Source: Comamonadaceae bacterium CG_4_10_14_3_um_filter_60_75 (lineage in GTDB: Bacteria; Pseudomonadota; Gammaproteobacteria; Burkholderiales; Burkholderiaceae_C). Taken from it: DNA of 8,969 nucleotides. Below, one piece after another: positions 1 to 7,342 of the stretch. Within the stretch, counting starts at the first letter, position 1. Every line of letters starts with the position of its first letter. The position numbers were made by a program, and so were the translations under genes. The notes beneath the pieces are model-generated. The model made no database searches and had not been told where the DNA came from. It saw only the letters and a list, made by a program, of their open reading frames with translations. The stretch is taken from positions 1-8,969 of the forward strand of contig PFKL01000030.1 in the NCBI GenBank assembly GCA_002784245.1. Direction: 5' to 3'.

Positions 1-1075
<1,075 letters not shown>

Positions 1076-1078
<3 letters not shown>

Positions 1079-1117
1079 CTGCTTGCGCTTTATCCATAAG
1101 TGCTACAGACTGTTTTT
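1076..1117 (+). repeat. Intergenic repeat, copy 1 (hemB-corA gap)
   Basis: The 17-bp core TAGCTGCTTGCGCTTTA (1076-1092) matches the reverse complement of 2299-2315 at 16 of 17 positions. The following 25 bases align with copy 2 without gaps at about 10 positions, including a GxGCTxxAG block and a terminal T-run. It therefore belongs to the same element family, inverted relative to copy 2. I recall similar short intergenic repeats in Comamonadaceae genomes, but cannot search for them here. The hemB stop codon is the first three bases of the element. Confidence 0.65.
1079..1117 (+). terminator. Possible hairpin plus T-run after hemB
   Basis: Within repeat copy 1, GCGCTT (1085-1090) can pair with AAGTGC (1098-1103), with one G-U pair and a 7-nt loop. 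An outer CTG/CAG clamp (1079-1081 with 1106-1108) closes an internal loop. A run of five T follows at 1113-1117 after four spacer bases. It could act as a weak terminator or attenuator between hemB and corA, but the stem is short and interrupted. Confidence 0.3.
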
Positions 1118-1131
1118 ACATAAATTCTGCA

Positions 1132-2262
1132 ATGCGGTTTTTTGACCTTCACAGCGGCAGCGTCGCCGAGCTAAGCAGCAAAACGCTGGCTGATCTGCAT
1201 CTGACCGAGCGCGGCTACCTGTGGCTGAGCGTCTCCCGCGCGGAGTTTGAACAGCAGCAGGCCGAGTTGCAGAGCACGCTACAGCGCCTGTGCGCGCTGC
1301 AACTGGTCGACCTGCACGTGTCAGACCTGCTGAATGTGCAACTGCCCTCGCGCTACGACTACACCTCGCAGTACGATTTGCTGGTGTTTCGTCGTCTGGC
1401 CACGGCCAACGGTCAAAGCAGCACGACTGACGCGGGTACGGCGCACCGTGGCGGGCTGCCGATCCTGCGCCACATCGACACCAGCCCGGTCGGTTTTGTC
1501 GTTTTTGACCGGGTGCTGCTCAGCGTCCACCCCGAAGACTGCGCCCTGCGCGACAGCTACGCCCAGCGCCTGCTCACCGCCGGCAGCGCCGGGGGGAGTG
1601 TTGCTGTGAGCACTGACCTGCGCTCCACCGGCGCGCGCGGCGTGCCCACCAGCCCGGCCGACCTGATGCTGCGCATCGTCAACCACATGGTCGACGGCTT
1701 TCTGGCGCTACGCCGCGAACTCAGCCACCAGCTGGACCACTGGCAGGCCGAGTTGCTCAACCCGAAAACCCGCTTCGCCAACTGGAGCACGCTGCTGGCC
1801 GCACGGCAATCGCTGCACCAATTGGACGAGCTTTGCGAAGACCAGCGCAGCGCCATTCAGGACTGGATCGAAGCGCTGAAGGGCTGGCCCGACAACGACG
1901 CTCTGACCAGCCAGCATGAGCGCGACCTGCTGCAGGTGCGCAGCCGCGACGTGCTGGAGCACATCGAGCGCGTGGTGCACCACGTACGCCAGCTTGAACA
2001 AAGCGCCGAAACCGCCGTGCAAATCCATTTCAACGCGCAAAGCCACCGCACCAACGAGATCATGCGCACGCTCACCGCGCTGACCGCGGTTTTTTTGCCG
2101 CTGAACCTGATTGCCGGCATCTTCGGCATGAATTTTGAGTCCATTCCGTTACTGCACCGCGCCAACGGGTTCTGGCTGGCCATGACAGCCATGGCATTGA
2201 TCGCGCTCGCCCTGGTGCTGTTCTTCTGGCGCAAGCGCTACCTGGTGCGCTCAGGACGTTAA
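1132..2262 (+). CDS. corA: CorA-family divalent metal (Mg2+/Co2+ or Zn2+) transporter
   Basis: This is a 376-aa member of the CorA/ZntB superfamily, which forms pentameric inner-membrane channels for divalent cations. About the first 310 residues form the soluble cytoplasmic domain, including a long helical stretch rich in Glu, Gln and His (roughly 185-305) that matches the stalk helix. Two C-terminal membrane segments follow, at about 312-331 and 346-366. The signature Gly-Met-Asn is at residues 332-334, at the end of the first segment. A positive tail (RKRYLVRSGR) ends the protein in the cytoplasm. The loop after GMN reads FESIPLLH, not the MPEL of classical CorA, so substrate (Mg2+, Co2+ or Zn2+ efflux as in ZntB) cannot be fixed from sequence. 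No clear SD precedes the ATG; the start was chosen because MRFFDLHSGSVAEL resembles the usual family N-terminus. The gene lies between two inverted repeat copies. Confidence 0.9.
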   Translation: MRFFDLHSGSVAELSSKTLADLHLTERGYLWLSVSRAEFEQQQAELQSTLQRLCALQLVDLHVSDLLNVQLPSRYDYTSQYDLLVFRRLATANGQSSTTDAGTAHRGGLPILRHIDTSPVGFVVFDRVLLSVHPEDCALRDSYAQRLLTAGSAGGSVAVSTDLRSTGARGVPTSPADLMLRIVNHMVDGFLALRRELSHQLDHWQAELLNPKTRFANWSTLLAARQSLHQLDELCEDQRSAIQDWIEALKGWPDNDALTSQHERDLLQVRSRDVLEHIERVVHHVRQLEQSAETAVQIHFNAQSHRTNEIMRTLTALTAVFLPLNLIAGIFGMNFESIPLLHRANGFWLAMTAMALIALALVLFFWRKRYLVRSGR

Positions 2263-2273
2263 CTTTCACTAAC

Positions 2274-2315
2274 AAAATTGACCTCCAGCCCAATCAAGTA
2301 AAGCGCAAGCTGCTA
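2274..2315 (-). repeat. Intergenic repeat, copy 2 (corA-marC gap), inverted
   Basis: Read on the minus strand from 2315, the core is TAGCAGCTTGCGCTTTA, differing from copy 1 by one base. The next 25 bases have the same length and the same T-run end as copy 1 (2274-2277 is AAAA on the plus strand). The two copies face opposite directions and enclose corA. The A of the marC start codon (2315) is the first base of this copy, and the marC translation start region is almost entirely repeat sequence. Confidence 0.65.
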
Positions 2316-2932
2316 TGGATTTTAAACCTCTCGTCACGCTACTGGCCATTGTCAACCCGCTGGCCATCGTGCCATTTTTTATCCACTACACGCAGGATTT
2401 CAGTCGTGTGCAACGGCGGCGCACGATCTGGATCGCCTCCTTCAGCACCTTTGTGGTGATTGCCACCTGCGCGCTGCTTGGACTGCATATTCTGGAATTT
2501 TTTGGCATCTCGCTGGCGAGTTTTCAGGTCGGCGGCGGCCTGTTGTTGATGACCTCGGCGCTGGCCATGCTCAACGCGCAACCGGCTGAGGCCCGGTCCA
2601 ACGAAGAAGAAATGCACGACGCGTCCGCGCGCGCCAGCATTGCGGTGGTGCCGCTGACTATTCCGCTGCTAACCGGCCCCGCCACCATGTCCACCGTGGT
2701 GATTTACGCCGAAAAGGCGAAAACTTTTTTGCAGCTCGGCACGCTGGTGGGTTACGGCGTGGTGGTGGCGCTGGCCACGGCGCTGTGCTTCTCTTTGGCG
2801 CAACCGATCGCCAGAGGCCTGGGCAAAACCGGCATCAATGTGATGACGCGTCTGATGGGTCTGATTCTGGCGGCGCTATCGGTCGAAGTCATGTCCGACG
2901 GGCTGATCAAGCTGTTTCCAGCGCTGGCCTGA
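2315..2932 (+). CDS. MarC-family (UPF0056) inner-membrane protein
   Basis: This is a 205-aa multi-pass membrane protein of the MarC family, whose transport substrate is unknown; the old link to multiple antibiotic resistance is not well supported. Six hydrophobic segments fit the family: about 5-24, 38-62, 66-86, 108-131, 139-163 and 175-198. Typical motifs are present: an Asn-Pro pair in the first helix (N14-P15 in LAIVNPLAIVPFF), a QVGGGLLLM glycine run in the third, and PLTIPLLTGPATMS (T120-G121-P122) in the fourth. A charged cytoplasmic loop (about 90-107, rich in Glu) separates the two halves. The ATG at 2315 gives a family-like N-terminus (MDFKPLVTLLAIVNP), but there is no strong SD because a repeat occupies the upstream region. 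It is followed 38 nt later by a deacetylase-fold gene, so the two may share a transcript. Confidence 0.9.
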   Translation: MDFKPLVTLLAIVNPLAIVPFFIHYTQDFSRVQRRRTIWIASFSTFVVIATCALLGLHILEFFGISLASFQVGGGLLLMTSALAMLNAQPAEARSNEEEMHDASARASIAVVPLTIPLLTGPATMSTVVIYAEKAKTFLQLGTLVGYGVVVALATALCFSLAQPIARGLGKTGINVMTRLMGLILAALSVEVMSDGLIKLFPALA

Positions 2933-2970
2933 CGTTTGTCAGCCCAACCCAAGACCCTGAAGCCCGATTG

Positions 2971-3942
2971 ATGCAAGCTTTTTACGCCGACCACTTTGTC
3001 TTGCCCTTGCCACAAGGGCACCGCTTTCCGATGCAAAAGTACGCCATGCTGCGCGAGCGGCTGATGGCGCAGATGCCCGCCATCGAACTGCACGAGGCCT
3101 TGCCCGTCACGGCAGACGAACTGCGCCTGGTTCACACGCCGGATTACATCGATGCCGTGTTCCACGGTGGCTTAAGCGCAGCCGCCCAGCGTGAAATAGG
3201 TTTCCCGTGGAGCCCCGGCATGGCCGAGCGCGCCTGTCGGTCTGTCGGCGGCACCGTTCAGGCGGCGCATGCAGCGCTCAACGACGGCTGCATAGCCGCC
3301 AACCTGGCCGGTGGCACGCACCACTCGCACCCTGAACGGGGCAGCGGCTTTTGCGTCTTCAACGATGTTGCGGTCGCCACGCGCCAGATGCAACGTGACC
3401 ATGCGGCCAGACAAGCACCATCGGCGCAGCGCGCATTGCACGTGGCCGTGATCGACCTGGATGTGCACCAAGGCGACGGTACCGCCCGCATCTTCGAAAA
3501 TGACGATTCGGTTTTCACCTTGTCGCTGCACGGGGCCAAGAACTTCCCGGTGCGCAAACAGACCAGCAATTGCGACATTGAACTGCCCGACGGTTGCCGG
3601 GACGACGCCTACCTGCAGGCGCTTGAAGAAGGCTTGACACAACTGGAACAGCGCTTCGAGCCCAATCTGGTGTTCTACCTGGCTGGAGCCGACCCGCACG
3701 AAGGCGACCGCCTGGGCCGGCTGGCAGTTTCTGATGCAGGAATGCAGGCCCGAGACCACCGTGTGTTCGACTGGGCTTTTGCGCGGCGGCTACCGCTGGT
3801 CATGACCATGGCAGGCGGTTACGGCAAAGATATCGAATCGACCTTGCGTGTGCAGCTCGCCACCTACCGCATCGCGCTGCACTACTGGCAACGCTGGCAA
3901 GCCTTGCCTGATTTGCAAGGCCGTCTCAGAGGCGTGTTCTGA
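2971..3942 (+). CDS. Histone-deacetylase-superfamily zinc hydrolase
   Basis: This 323-aa protein has the arginase/deacetylase fold of the HDAC superfamily. Bacterial members remove acetyl groups from polyamines, other small amines or proteins; the substrate here is unknown. All catalytic elements are visible: the His-His dyad H117-H118 in AGGTHHSH, FCVFNDVAVA at 127-136, zinc ligands D164 and H166 in VIDLDVHQGDGTA, the third zinc ligand D241 in GADPHEGDRLGRL, and the transition-state tyrosine Y284 in MAGGYG. It should therefore be active. The short compact form, without extensions, resembles class IV (HDAC11-like) and related bacterial enzymes. The open frame extends upstream to 2785 inside marC, but the ATG at 2971 gives the normal start (MQAFYADHFVLPLPQGHRFP), so the upstream part is not counted. 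A TTG directly before the ATG is an alternative. There is only a weak SD. The gene ends 8 nt before the 3' end of the opposing tRNA. Confidence 0.93.
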   Translation: MQAFYADHFVLPLPQGHRFPMQKYAMLRERLMAQMPAIELHEALPVTADELRLVHTPDYIDAVFHGGLSAAAQREIGFPWSPGMAERACRSVGGTVQAAHAALNDGCIAANLAGGTHHSHPERGSGFCVFNDVAVATRQMQRDHAARQAPSAQRALHVAVIDLDVHQGDGTARIFENDDSVFTLSLHGAKNFPVRKQTSNCDIELPDGCRDDAYLQALEEGLTQLEQRFEPNLVFYLAGADPHEGDRLGRLAVSDAGMQARDHRVFDWAFARRLPLVMTMAGGYGKDIESTLRVQLATYRIALHYWQRWQALPDLQGRLRGVF

Positions 3943-3950
3943 AGATAATC

Positions 3951-4040
3951 TGGCGGAAGCGGTGAGATTCGAACTCACGAACGTCGCAAAACGTTGCCGG
4001 TTTTCAAGACCGGTGCAATCGACCACTCTGCCACGCTTCC
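3951..4040 (-). tRNA. tRNA-Ser (anticodon UGA)
   Basis: This is a complete class II tRNA of 90 nt, including an encoded CCA (3951-3953 on the complement). The acceptor arm GGAAGCG pairs perfectly with CGCTTCC, with discriminator G. The anticodon loop is CTTGAAA between CCGGT and ACCGG, giving anticodon UGA (complement of 4004-4006), which reads UCA and related serine codons. The long variable arm, with an AACGT/ACGTT stem, is characteristic of serine tRNAs. The T arm is GTGAG-TTCGAAT-CTCAC. It is transcribed away from the PilZ gene and towards the end of the deacetylase gene. Confidence 0.98.
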
Positions 4041-4051
4041 AGTGGGGCAGG

Positions 4052-4083
4052 ATTCTAGCCTTATCATCGTGTCACAGCGTCAA
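4052..4083 (-). promoter_or_regulatory. Candidate promoter of the serine tRNA
   Basis: Upstream of the tRNA on the minus strand there is TTGACG (complement of 4078-4083), a good -35 match, and TAGAAT (complement of 4052-4057), a good -10 match. The latter ends 11 nt before the mature tRNA 5' end. The spacer is 20 nt, longer than the usual 16-18, so one of the two boxes may be misassigned. Confidence 0.35.
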
Positions 4084-4108
4084 CTCCATCGTCTCAAGGC
4101 CCTCCACC

Positions 4109-4492
4109 ATGAACACCAGCAAAGAAAGCCACCGGGTTTTTTCACGGATACCGTTCAACGCCACCGCAACCTTGCACCTCAGTGATGCAACGCTGCAGGT
4201 GAGCTTGCTCGACATCGCCCTCAAAGGTGCGCTGGTTCGCACCGGTGCGGCGGAAAATTTGCAACTTGAGCAGCCCTGCAGCCTGCTGTTGCCGTTGGCG
4301 GGCGCCGGTGAGGCGATCGAAATGAAAGGGTGCATTGCCCATCTGGAAGGCCGCAACGTCGGCGTGCGCTGCGATCACATCGAATTGGCCAGCCTGACGC
4401 TGTTGCGCCGCTTGCTGGAGCTCAATACCGGGGATGCCGACCTGATGGACCGCGAGTTGTCACAGCTGTTTGCCAGCGCGCCAACGCCTTAA
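4109..4492 (+). CDS. Small PilZ-domain protein (putative c-di-GMP receptor)
   Basis: This 127-aa protein is almost entirely one PilZ domain. PilZ proteins bind cyclic di-GMP and pass the signal to motility, pili or exopolysaccharide machinery. The N-terminal switch motif RxxxR is present (R9 to R13 in RVFSRIPF). The second motif, normally D/NxSxxG, reads D35-I-A-L-K-G40, so the serine is alanine here. The beta-rich core (about 17-95) and a C-terminal helix (about 93-105, LTLLRRLLELN) fit the short betaproteobacterial PilZ family. The ATG at 4109 has AAGG nine bases upstream. The same frame is open further upstream through the tRNA and into the deacetylase gene, which cannot be coding. Its TAA stop overlaps the stop of the convergent 407-aa gene. 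Confidence 0.85.
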   Translation: MNTSKESHRVFSRIPFNATATLHLSDATLQVSLLDIALKGALVRTGAAENLQLEQPCSLLLPLAGAGEAIEMKGCIAHLEGRNVGVRCDHIELASLTLLRRLLELNTGDADLMDRELSQLFASAPTP

Positions 4493-5712
4493 GCGACATT
4501 GCACTCACGGCGCAGCAGCGCCAGCGCGTCGGACATTTTGGGGTCGCGGTCACTCGTCAGTGTGGGTTGCGCTTCGGTCAGAAAATCTTGCCAGAGCGCC
4601 AGGTAGTCGTCCTGATGCTGCTCAGGTGCGTGGGTGCGGATGTAGTCGTCAGCCAACGCGGGTTGAAAGCCTGTTTTGCGGATTTTGCGGATCAGCGTGA
4701 CCGCCGACCTGTCGGTCAACAGCGTCTTGGGCACAGCGCCTGCTGCAACGCAGACGAACAGCGTCAACAGCGTGCCGTCGTCAGCATGGCCTTGGGTCAG
4801 CTTGTCCCAGGCGCTGGAGCGGGCGCGGTCAAATTGCGCTACCTCACCCAATGTGTCTTCTATCCAGAAATAGCGCCCCATGAAAGCCGGCGTCTGGTCG
4901 AACAACTTGCGGATCGCCAGTTTGCTGTCCAGCACTTTGGGTAAGTCGGCCAAGACCGATTGGCGCACCTGCTCCACCGGTTCAACCAGCGACGGTGGTA
5001 GATTTTTTGGCACATCCAACGTTGCGGTCACGGTAGCCAAATCTTTTTTGCGCAGCGCTTGAATGAGTTTTTCAAATTCAGGCCAGTCGGGCAGTTCCTG
5101 GCGTCTGGTCAACCGCACCAGCAGGGCGGTGCGAATGACCGCTTCGGCGTCAGGCTCGCAATCCTGCAGGTCGTCTGCCGACAGACCCAGTTGCTCGGCC
5201 AGCCACAATGCTGCTTGCACTACCACGGACGCGCGCTGGCGCGCGCTGAGTTCCGCGCGGACTTCAGCGTAGGGCGCCAGCGACCAGCGCGCTAATTGGG
5301 GAATGTGCCGATCAGCAAAGGCACCGCGCTCGTTCATGCCGAAATGGGTGTTTTGCGGCATGACGATCATTGCCTTGAGCAGGTCGGAGCCCGCCTTGGA
5401 GCGCGACAGCAAGGTGTTGTCGCGCAGCAGTTCGGCCGCATGGCGCAGGTCGCCCTGGCTCTCGTGCGCCAGATGCAAGCTGACCAGGTTGACCAGTCGC
5501 TCACGCGCTTTTTCCAGCTCGGGGCGCAAAAATTCACTGCCAAAGTAACGCGCAATCTGCACCATGCCCTTGGGCGCTTCTTCAGCCATGGCGTCGCGCT
5601 TGGCTTGACCGATCAGGCCGTGATCGATGCCGTAGCGCAGCGCTTTTTCAAAAAAAGGCCGGGCGTCAAAATGCGCGACAGCACCTGCTGAACGTGATGA
5701 ACGGGACGGCAT
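4489..5712 (-). CDS. Unknown 407-aa helical protein, last gene of the J-protein run
   Basis: I do not recognise this protein. It appears soluble and almost entirely alpha-helical, with no signal peptide and no clear membrane helix; the most hydrophobic stretch is about 315-332. Charged amphipathic helices dominate, for example 19-30, 64-83, 155-176 and 205-223. There are only three cysteines (about 185, 321 and 405), so a metal cluster is unlikely. It is the last of three adjacent unknown genes: its ATG lies 3 nt after the stop of the 247-aa gene. There is no strong SD, only a GA-rich stretch inside the upstream coding region, so translation is probably coupled. That the frame is real is supported by its length, by the tandem start/stop arrangement and by the absence of any recognisable protein on the opposite strand. 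It ends on a TTAA palindrome shared with the stop of the PilZ gene. Confidence 0.8.
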   Translation of the reverse strand: MPSRSSRSAGAVAHFDARPFFEKALRYGIDHGLIGQAKRDAMAEEAPKGMVQIARYFGSEFLRPELEKARERLVNLVSLHLAHESQGDLRHAAELLRDNTLLSRSKAGSDLLKAMIVMPQNTHFGMNERGAFADRHIPQLARWSLAPYAEVRAELSARQRASVVVQAALWLAEQLGLSADDLQDCEPDAEAVIRTALLVRLTRRQELPDWPEFEKLIQALRKKDLATVTATLDVPKNLPPSLVEPVEQVRQSVLADLPKVLDSKLAIRKLFDQTPAFMGRYFWIEDTLGEVAQFDRARSSAWDKLTQGHADDGTLLTLFVCVAAGAVPKTLLTDRSAVTLIRKIRKTGFQPALADDYIRTHAPEQHQDDYLALWQDFLTEAQPTLTSDRDPKMSDALALLRRECNVA

Positions 5713-5715
5713 GCG

Positions 5716-6459
5716 CTAGATCGCCGACTCTTCGTCCGAGTCGAGCACCACCGGCGTGACCGTGCCCAGGTCGGTGTCACGCGTCTCGACCTTGCCGTCG
5801 TCGGGTTCCACATCGTCAGCGTCGAGCCCCAGCTCAAAGGCGCGTGCCTTAGCGCGCAGCACCACCAGCATCTCGATAAAGAGGTCGGGCATTTCGTAGC
5901 GCAACAGCCAGGCCATTTCCATCCAGTCCTGGTCGGCCACCTCGTCGTGTTCCAGCCTGGGGCGCGCCCAGGCGTTGGCACGCAGGTCGTCTTCGGGGAC
6001 GATCTCGCCGTCGTCATCCGCTGCATCAAACGTGCCGGTGCGCGCGAACGCCTCAACCCGGCTCCATTTTTCTTCAAAGTAATCGGCCAGCGCCTCGCTG
6101 CCGCCTTCGAGGTCGCCGATGGTCGTCAAAAACGCCAGCGGGTCGCCACCCGCGCGAAAAATCACCGCGTTCATCATGCCGCGCAGGTGACTGCGGGTCA
6201 GGTCGCGGTATTGCTTTTCGATGACCACGGCACGGGCAAACTGCTCGGGCGTGAGCATCATGTTGATGATCGACGCCTTGGAGTCGTCGTACTCGCGGAT
6301 CACCGCCAACACGTCCTTGGGCGGTAACTGCGCCAGCGCCTCCACCAGCGCGCCGTCGCCCTGCTGATCAGCCAGTTCCACCAGCGCCGATTCGGCACCA
6401 ACGATGTCGCCAGCAGCAATCAGCGACTGTGTTTTTTCTATCAATGCCAAATGCTTCAT
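5716..6459 (-). CDS. Unknown 247-aa helical protein with acidic C-terminus
   Basis: I do not recognise this protein. It is probably cytoplasmic, with no signal peptide or membrane segment. The first ~85 residues look like short helical repeats: AAGDIVGAESALVELA, then QLPPKDVLAVIREYDDSKAS, then MMLTPEQFARAVVIEK. The LPPxD...LTPEQ spacing recalls the helical repeats of MgtE N-terminal and FliG-type domains, but this is a weak visual resemblance. A middle helical region (about 85-140) is followed by an acidic linker (145-158), another helical block with WMEMAWLLRYEMPDLFIEML (179-198), and an acidic tail (213-247, rich in Asp and Glu). The start has AAGGAG (complement of 6469-6474) nine bases upstream; that SD is formed by the last Lys-Glu codons of the preceding gene. 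The gap to the preceding gene is 6 nt and to the following gene 3 nt. Confidence 0.82.
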   Translation of the reverse strand: MKHLALIEKTQSLIAAGDIVGAESALVELADQQGDGALVEALAQLPPKDVLAVIREYDDSKASIINMMLTPEQFARAVVIEKQYRDLTRSHLRGMMNAVIFRAGGDPLAFLTTIGDLEGGSEALADYFEEKWSRVEAFARTGTFDAADDDGEIVPEDDLRANAWARPRLEHDEVADQDWMEMAWLLRYEMPDLFIEMLVVLRAKARAFELGLDADDVEPDDGKVETRDTDLGTVTPVVLDSDEESAI

Positions 6460-6465
6460 CCCTGC

Positions 6466-7023
6466 CTACTCCTTGCGATCAAAACCCTGCTCTTCGAGCC
6501 AGTCGGCACCGGCCTGCTCGTGGTCCAGCTCGCCGGCGTCGGGGTCCTCGTCGGCGTCGAACTTGTCGCGACGCGCATCCTGCACTTGCAGTGCGTCGTC
6601 TTCCGACTGGTCGTCGCTGGCATGGGGGCTGCGCGTGGGCTTGTGGTACATGTATTCCAGCGCCACGGCCACCGTCATAAACCACGATCCGGTCGGCTCA
6701 GCCAGCAGCGGCGCGGCCAGCGCTTGCGCCCAGGGCTCGAGCTTGATGGCCTCTTGCAGGCTGTCCCAATCGGGCAAATCGTCAGAGTCCAGCGTCAGCA
6801 GATGGTCCATCACCGCAGGCGATTCAAAACGGAAACCGTCGTGGAAAACTACCGCCACCATCTCCGGCGCGGTCTCCATCATCTGCTGCAAAAATGCCAT
6901 CTGGCTGCGCTTTTGCGCCAGCCGCTTGCGCAACACATCGCGCCCTTCAGAATCCGAGGCCAGATCATCCAGCTCGGCCTGGTAAGACGTGCGCAGGGTA
7001 CGAAAAAAAGCGGACACGCTCAT
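6466..7023 (-). CDS. Unknown 185-aa protein with strongly acidic tail
   Basis: I do not recognise this protein. Residues 1-130 form a mostly helical domain, with a basic helix at about 31-41 (LRKRLAQKRSQ), a methionine-rich helix at 42-55, and a conserved-looking segment at 110-129 with tryptophan and tyrosine. Residues 137-185 form a highly acidic, probably disordered tail with 20 Asp/Glu against 5 Lys/Arg. There is no signal peptide, cysteine motif or membrane helix. The ATG has a good SD, AAGGA (complement of 7030-7034), six bases upstream, so this is the best-supported translation start in the run. It follows the J-domain gene by 20 nt and precedes the 247-aa gene by 6 nt, which suggests the products are made together. 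Confidence 0.82.
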   Translation of the reverse strand: MSVSAFFRTLRTSYQAELDDLASDSEGRDVLRKRLAQKRSQMAFLQQMMETAPEMVAVVFHDGFRFESPAVMDHLLTLDSDDLPDWDSLQEAIKLEPWAQALAAPLLAEPTGSWFMTVAVALEYMYHKPTRSPHASDDQSEDDALQVQDARRDKFDADEDPDAGELDHEQAGADWLEEQGFDRKE

Positions 7024-7043
7024 GACAATTCCTTCGCGTTAAT

Positions 7044-7328
7044 TCAGGCGTTGACCACACGGGCAAAGTAGTCGTTCCAGATCACTCGCGCCGTATCGAT
7101 CGGGCTATCGAGCAGATTGCGCTGCCGGTTGTCATCATAGGCTTTGCGCTTGTCGGGGTCTGACAGCACGTCGTACGCCTCCTGCACACGGCGAAAGCGC
7201 GCCGGCGCCTCAGGTGCTGCGTTGCGGTCCGGGTGGTGCAGCGACGCCTGCTGGCGAAAAGCTTTCTTGATGTCGGCCAGCGTAGCCGAGCTGCGCAGCC
7301 CGAGGGTGGCGTAATGGTCTTTGTGCAT
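7044..7328 (-). CDS. J-domain-only (class C) DnaJ-like co-chaperone
   Basis: This 94-aa protein is a J domain with a short tail. J domains stimulate the ATPase of an Hsp70 (DnaK or HscA) and bring it to a specific client. Residues 4-69 show the four-helix pattern: DHYATLGL (helix I), [17 protein letters not shown] with the catalytic HPD at 32-34, then [22 protein letters not shown] (helices III-IV). There is no Gly/Phe-rich region, zinc finger or DnaJ C-terminal substrate-binding domain, so it is not general DnaJ. The remaining 25 residues (about 70-94, including [13 protein letters not shown]) are a candidate client-binding tail. No SD is visible; the bases before the ATG are CACCTCCC, the reverse of a good site. 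The start is nevertheless firm because the J domain begins immediately. The gene lies 14 nt after the ferredoxin and 20 nt before the first unknown gene. Confidence 0.93.
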   Translation of the reverse strand: MHKDHYATLGLRSSATLADIKKAFRQQASLHHPDRNAAPEAPARFRRVQEAYDVLSDPDKRKAYDDNRQRNLLDSPIDTARVIWNDYFARVVNA

Positions 7329-7342
7329 GGGAGGTGTAATTA

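Noticed and set aside
2926..2945. Hairpin at the marC stop (CTGAC/GTCAG) as a terminator
   Set aside because: The stem is only 5 bp plus two pairs beyond a mismatch, and no T-run follows; the deacetylase gene begins soon after on the same strand.
2785..2970. 62-codon N-terminal extension of the deacetylase frame, overlapping marC
   Set aside because: It runs in another frame through conserved MarC coding sequence, while the ATG at 2971 begins exactly at the family-typical N-terminus.
3951..4040. tRNA-Ser as an integration site for a mobile element
   Set aside because: There is no integrase, no partial duplicate of the tRNA 3' end and no compositional break nearby in the window.
4330..4944. 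204-codon plus-strand frame starting inside the PilZ gene
   Set aside because: It overlaps two better supported genes, has low-complexity Arg/Gln/Ala composition, and shows no SD or domain.
5296..5691. 131-codon plus-strand frame opposite the 407-aa gene
   Set aside because: The 407-aa frame is longer, continuous and fits the tandem gene spacing; the plus-strand frame has no domain or ribosome binding site.
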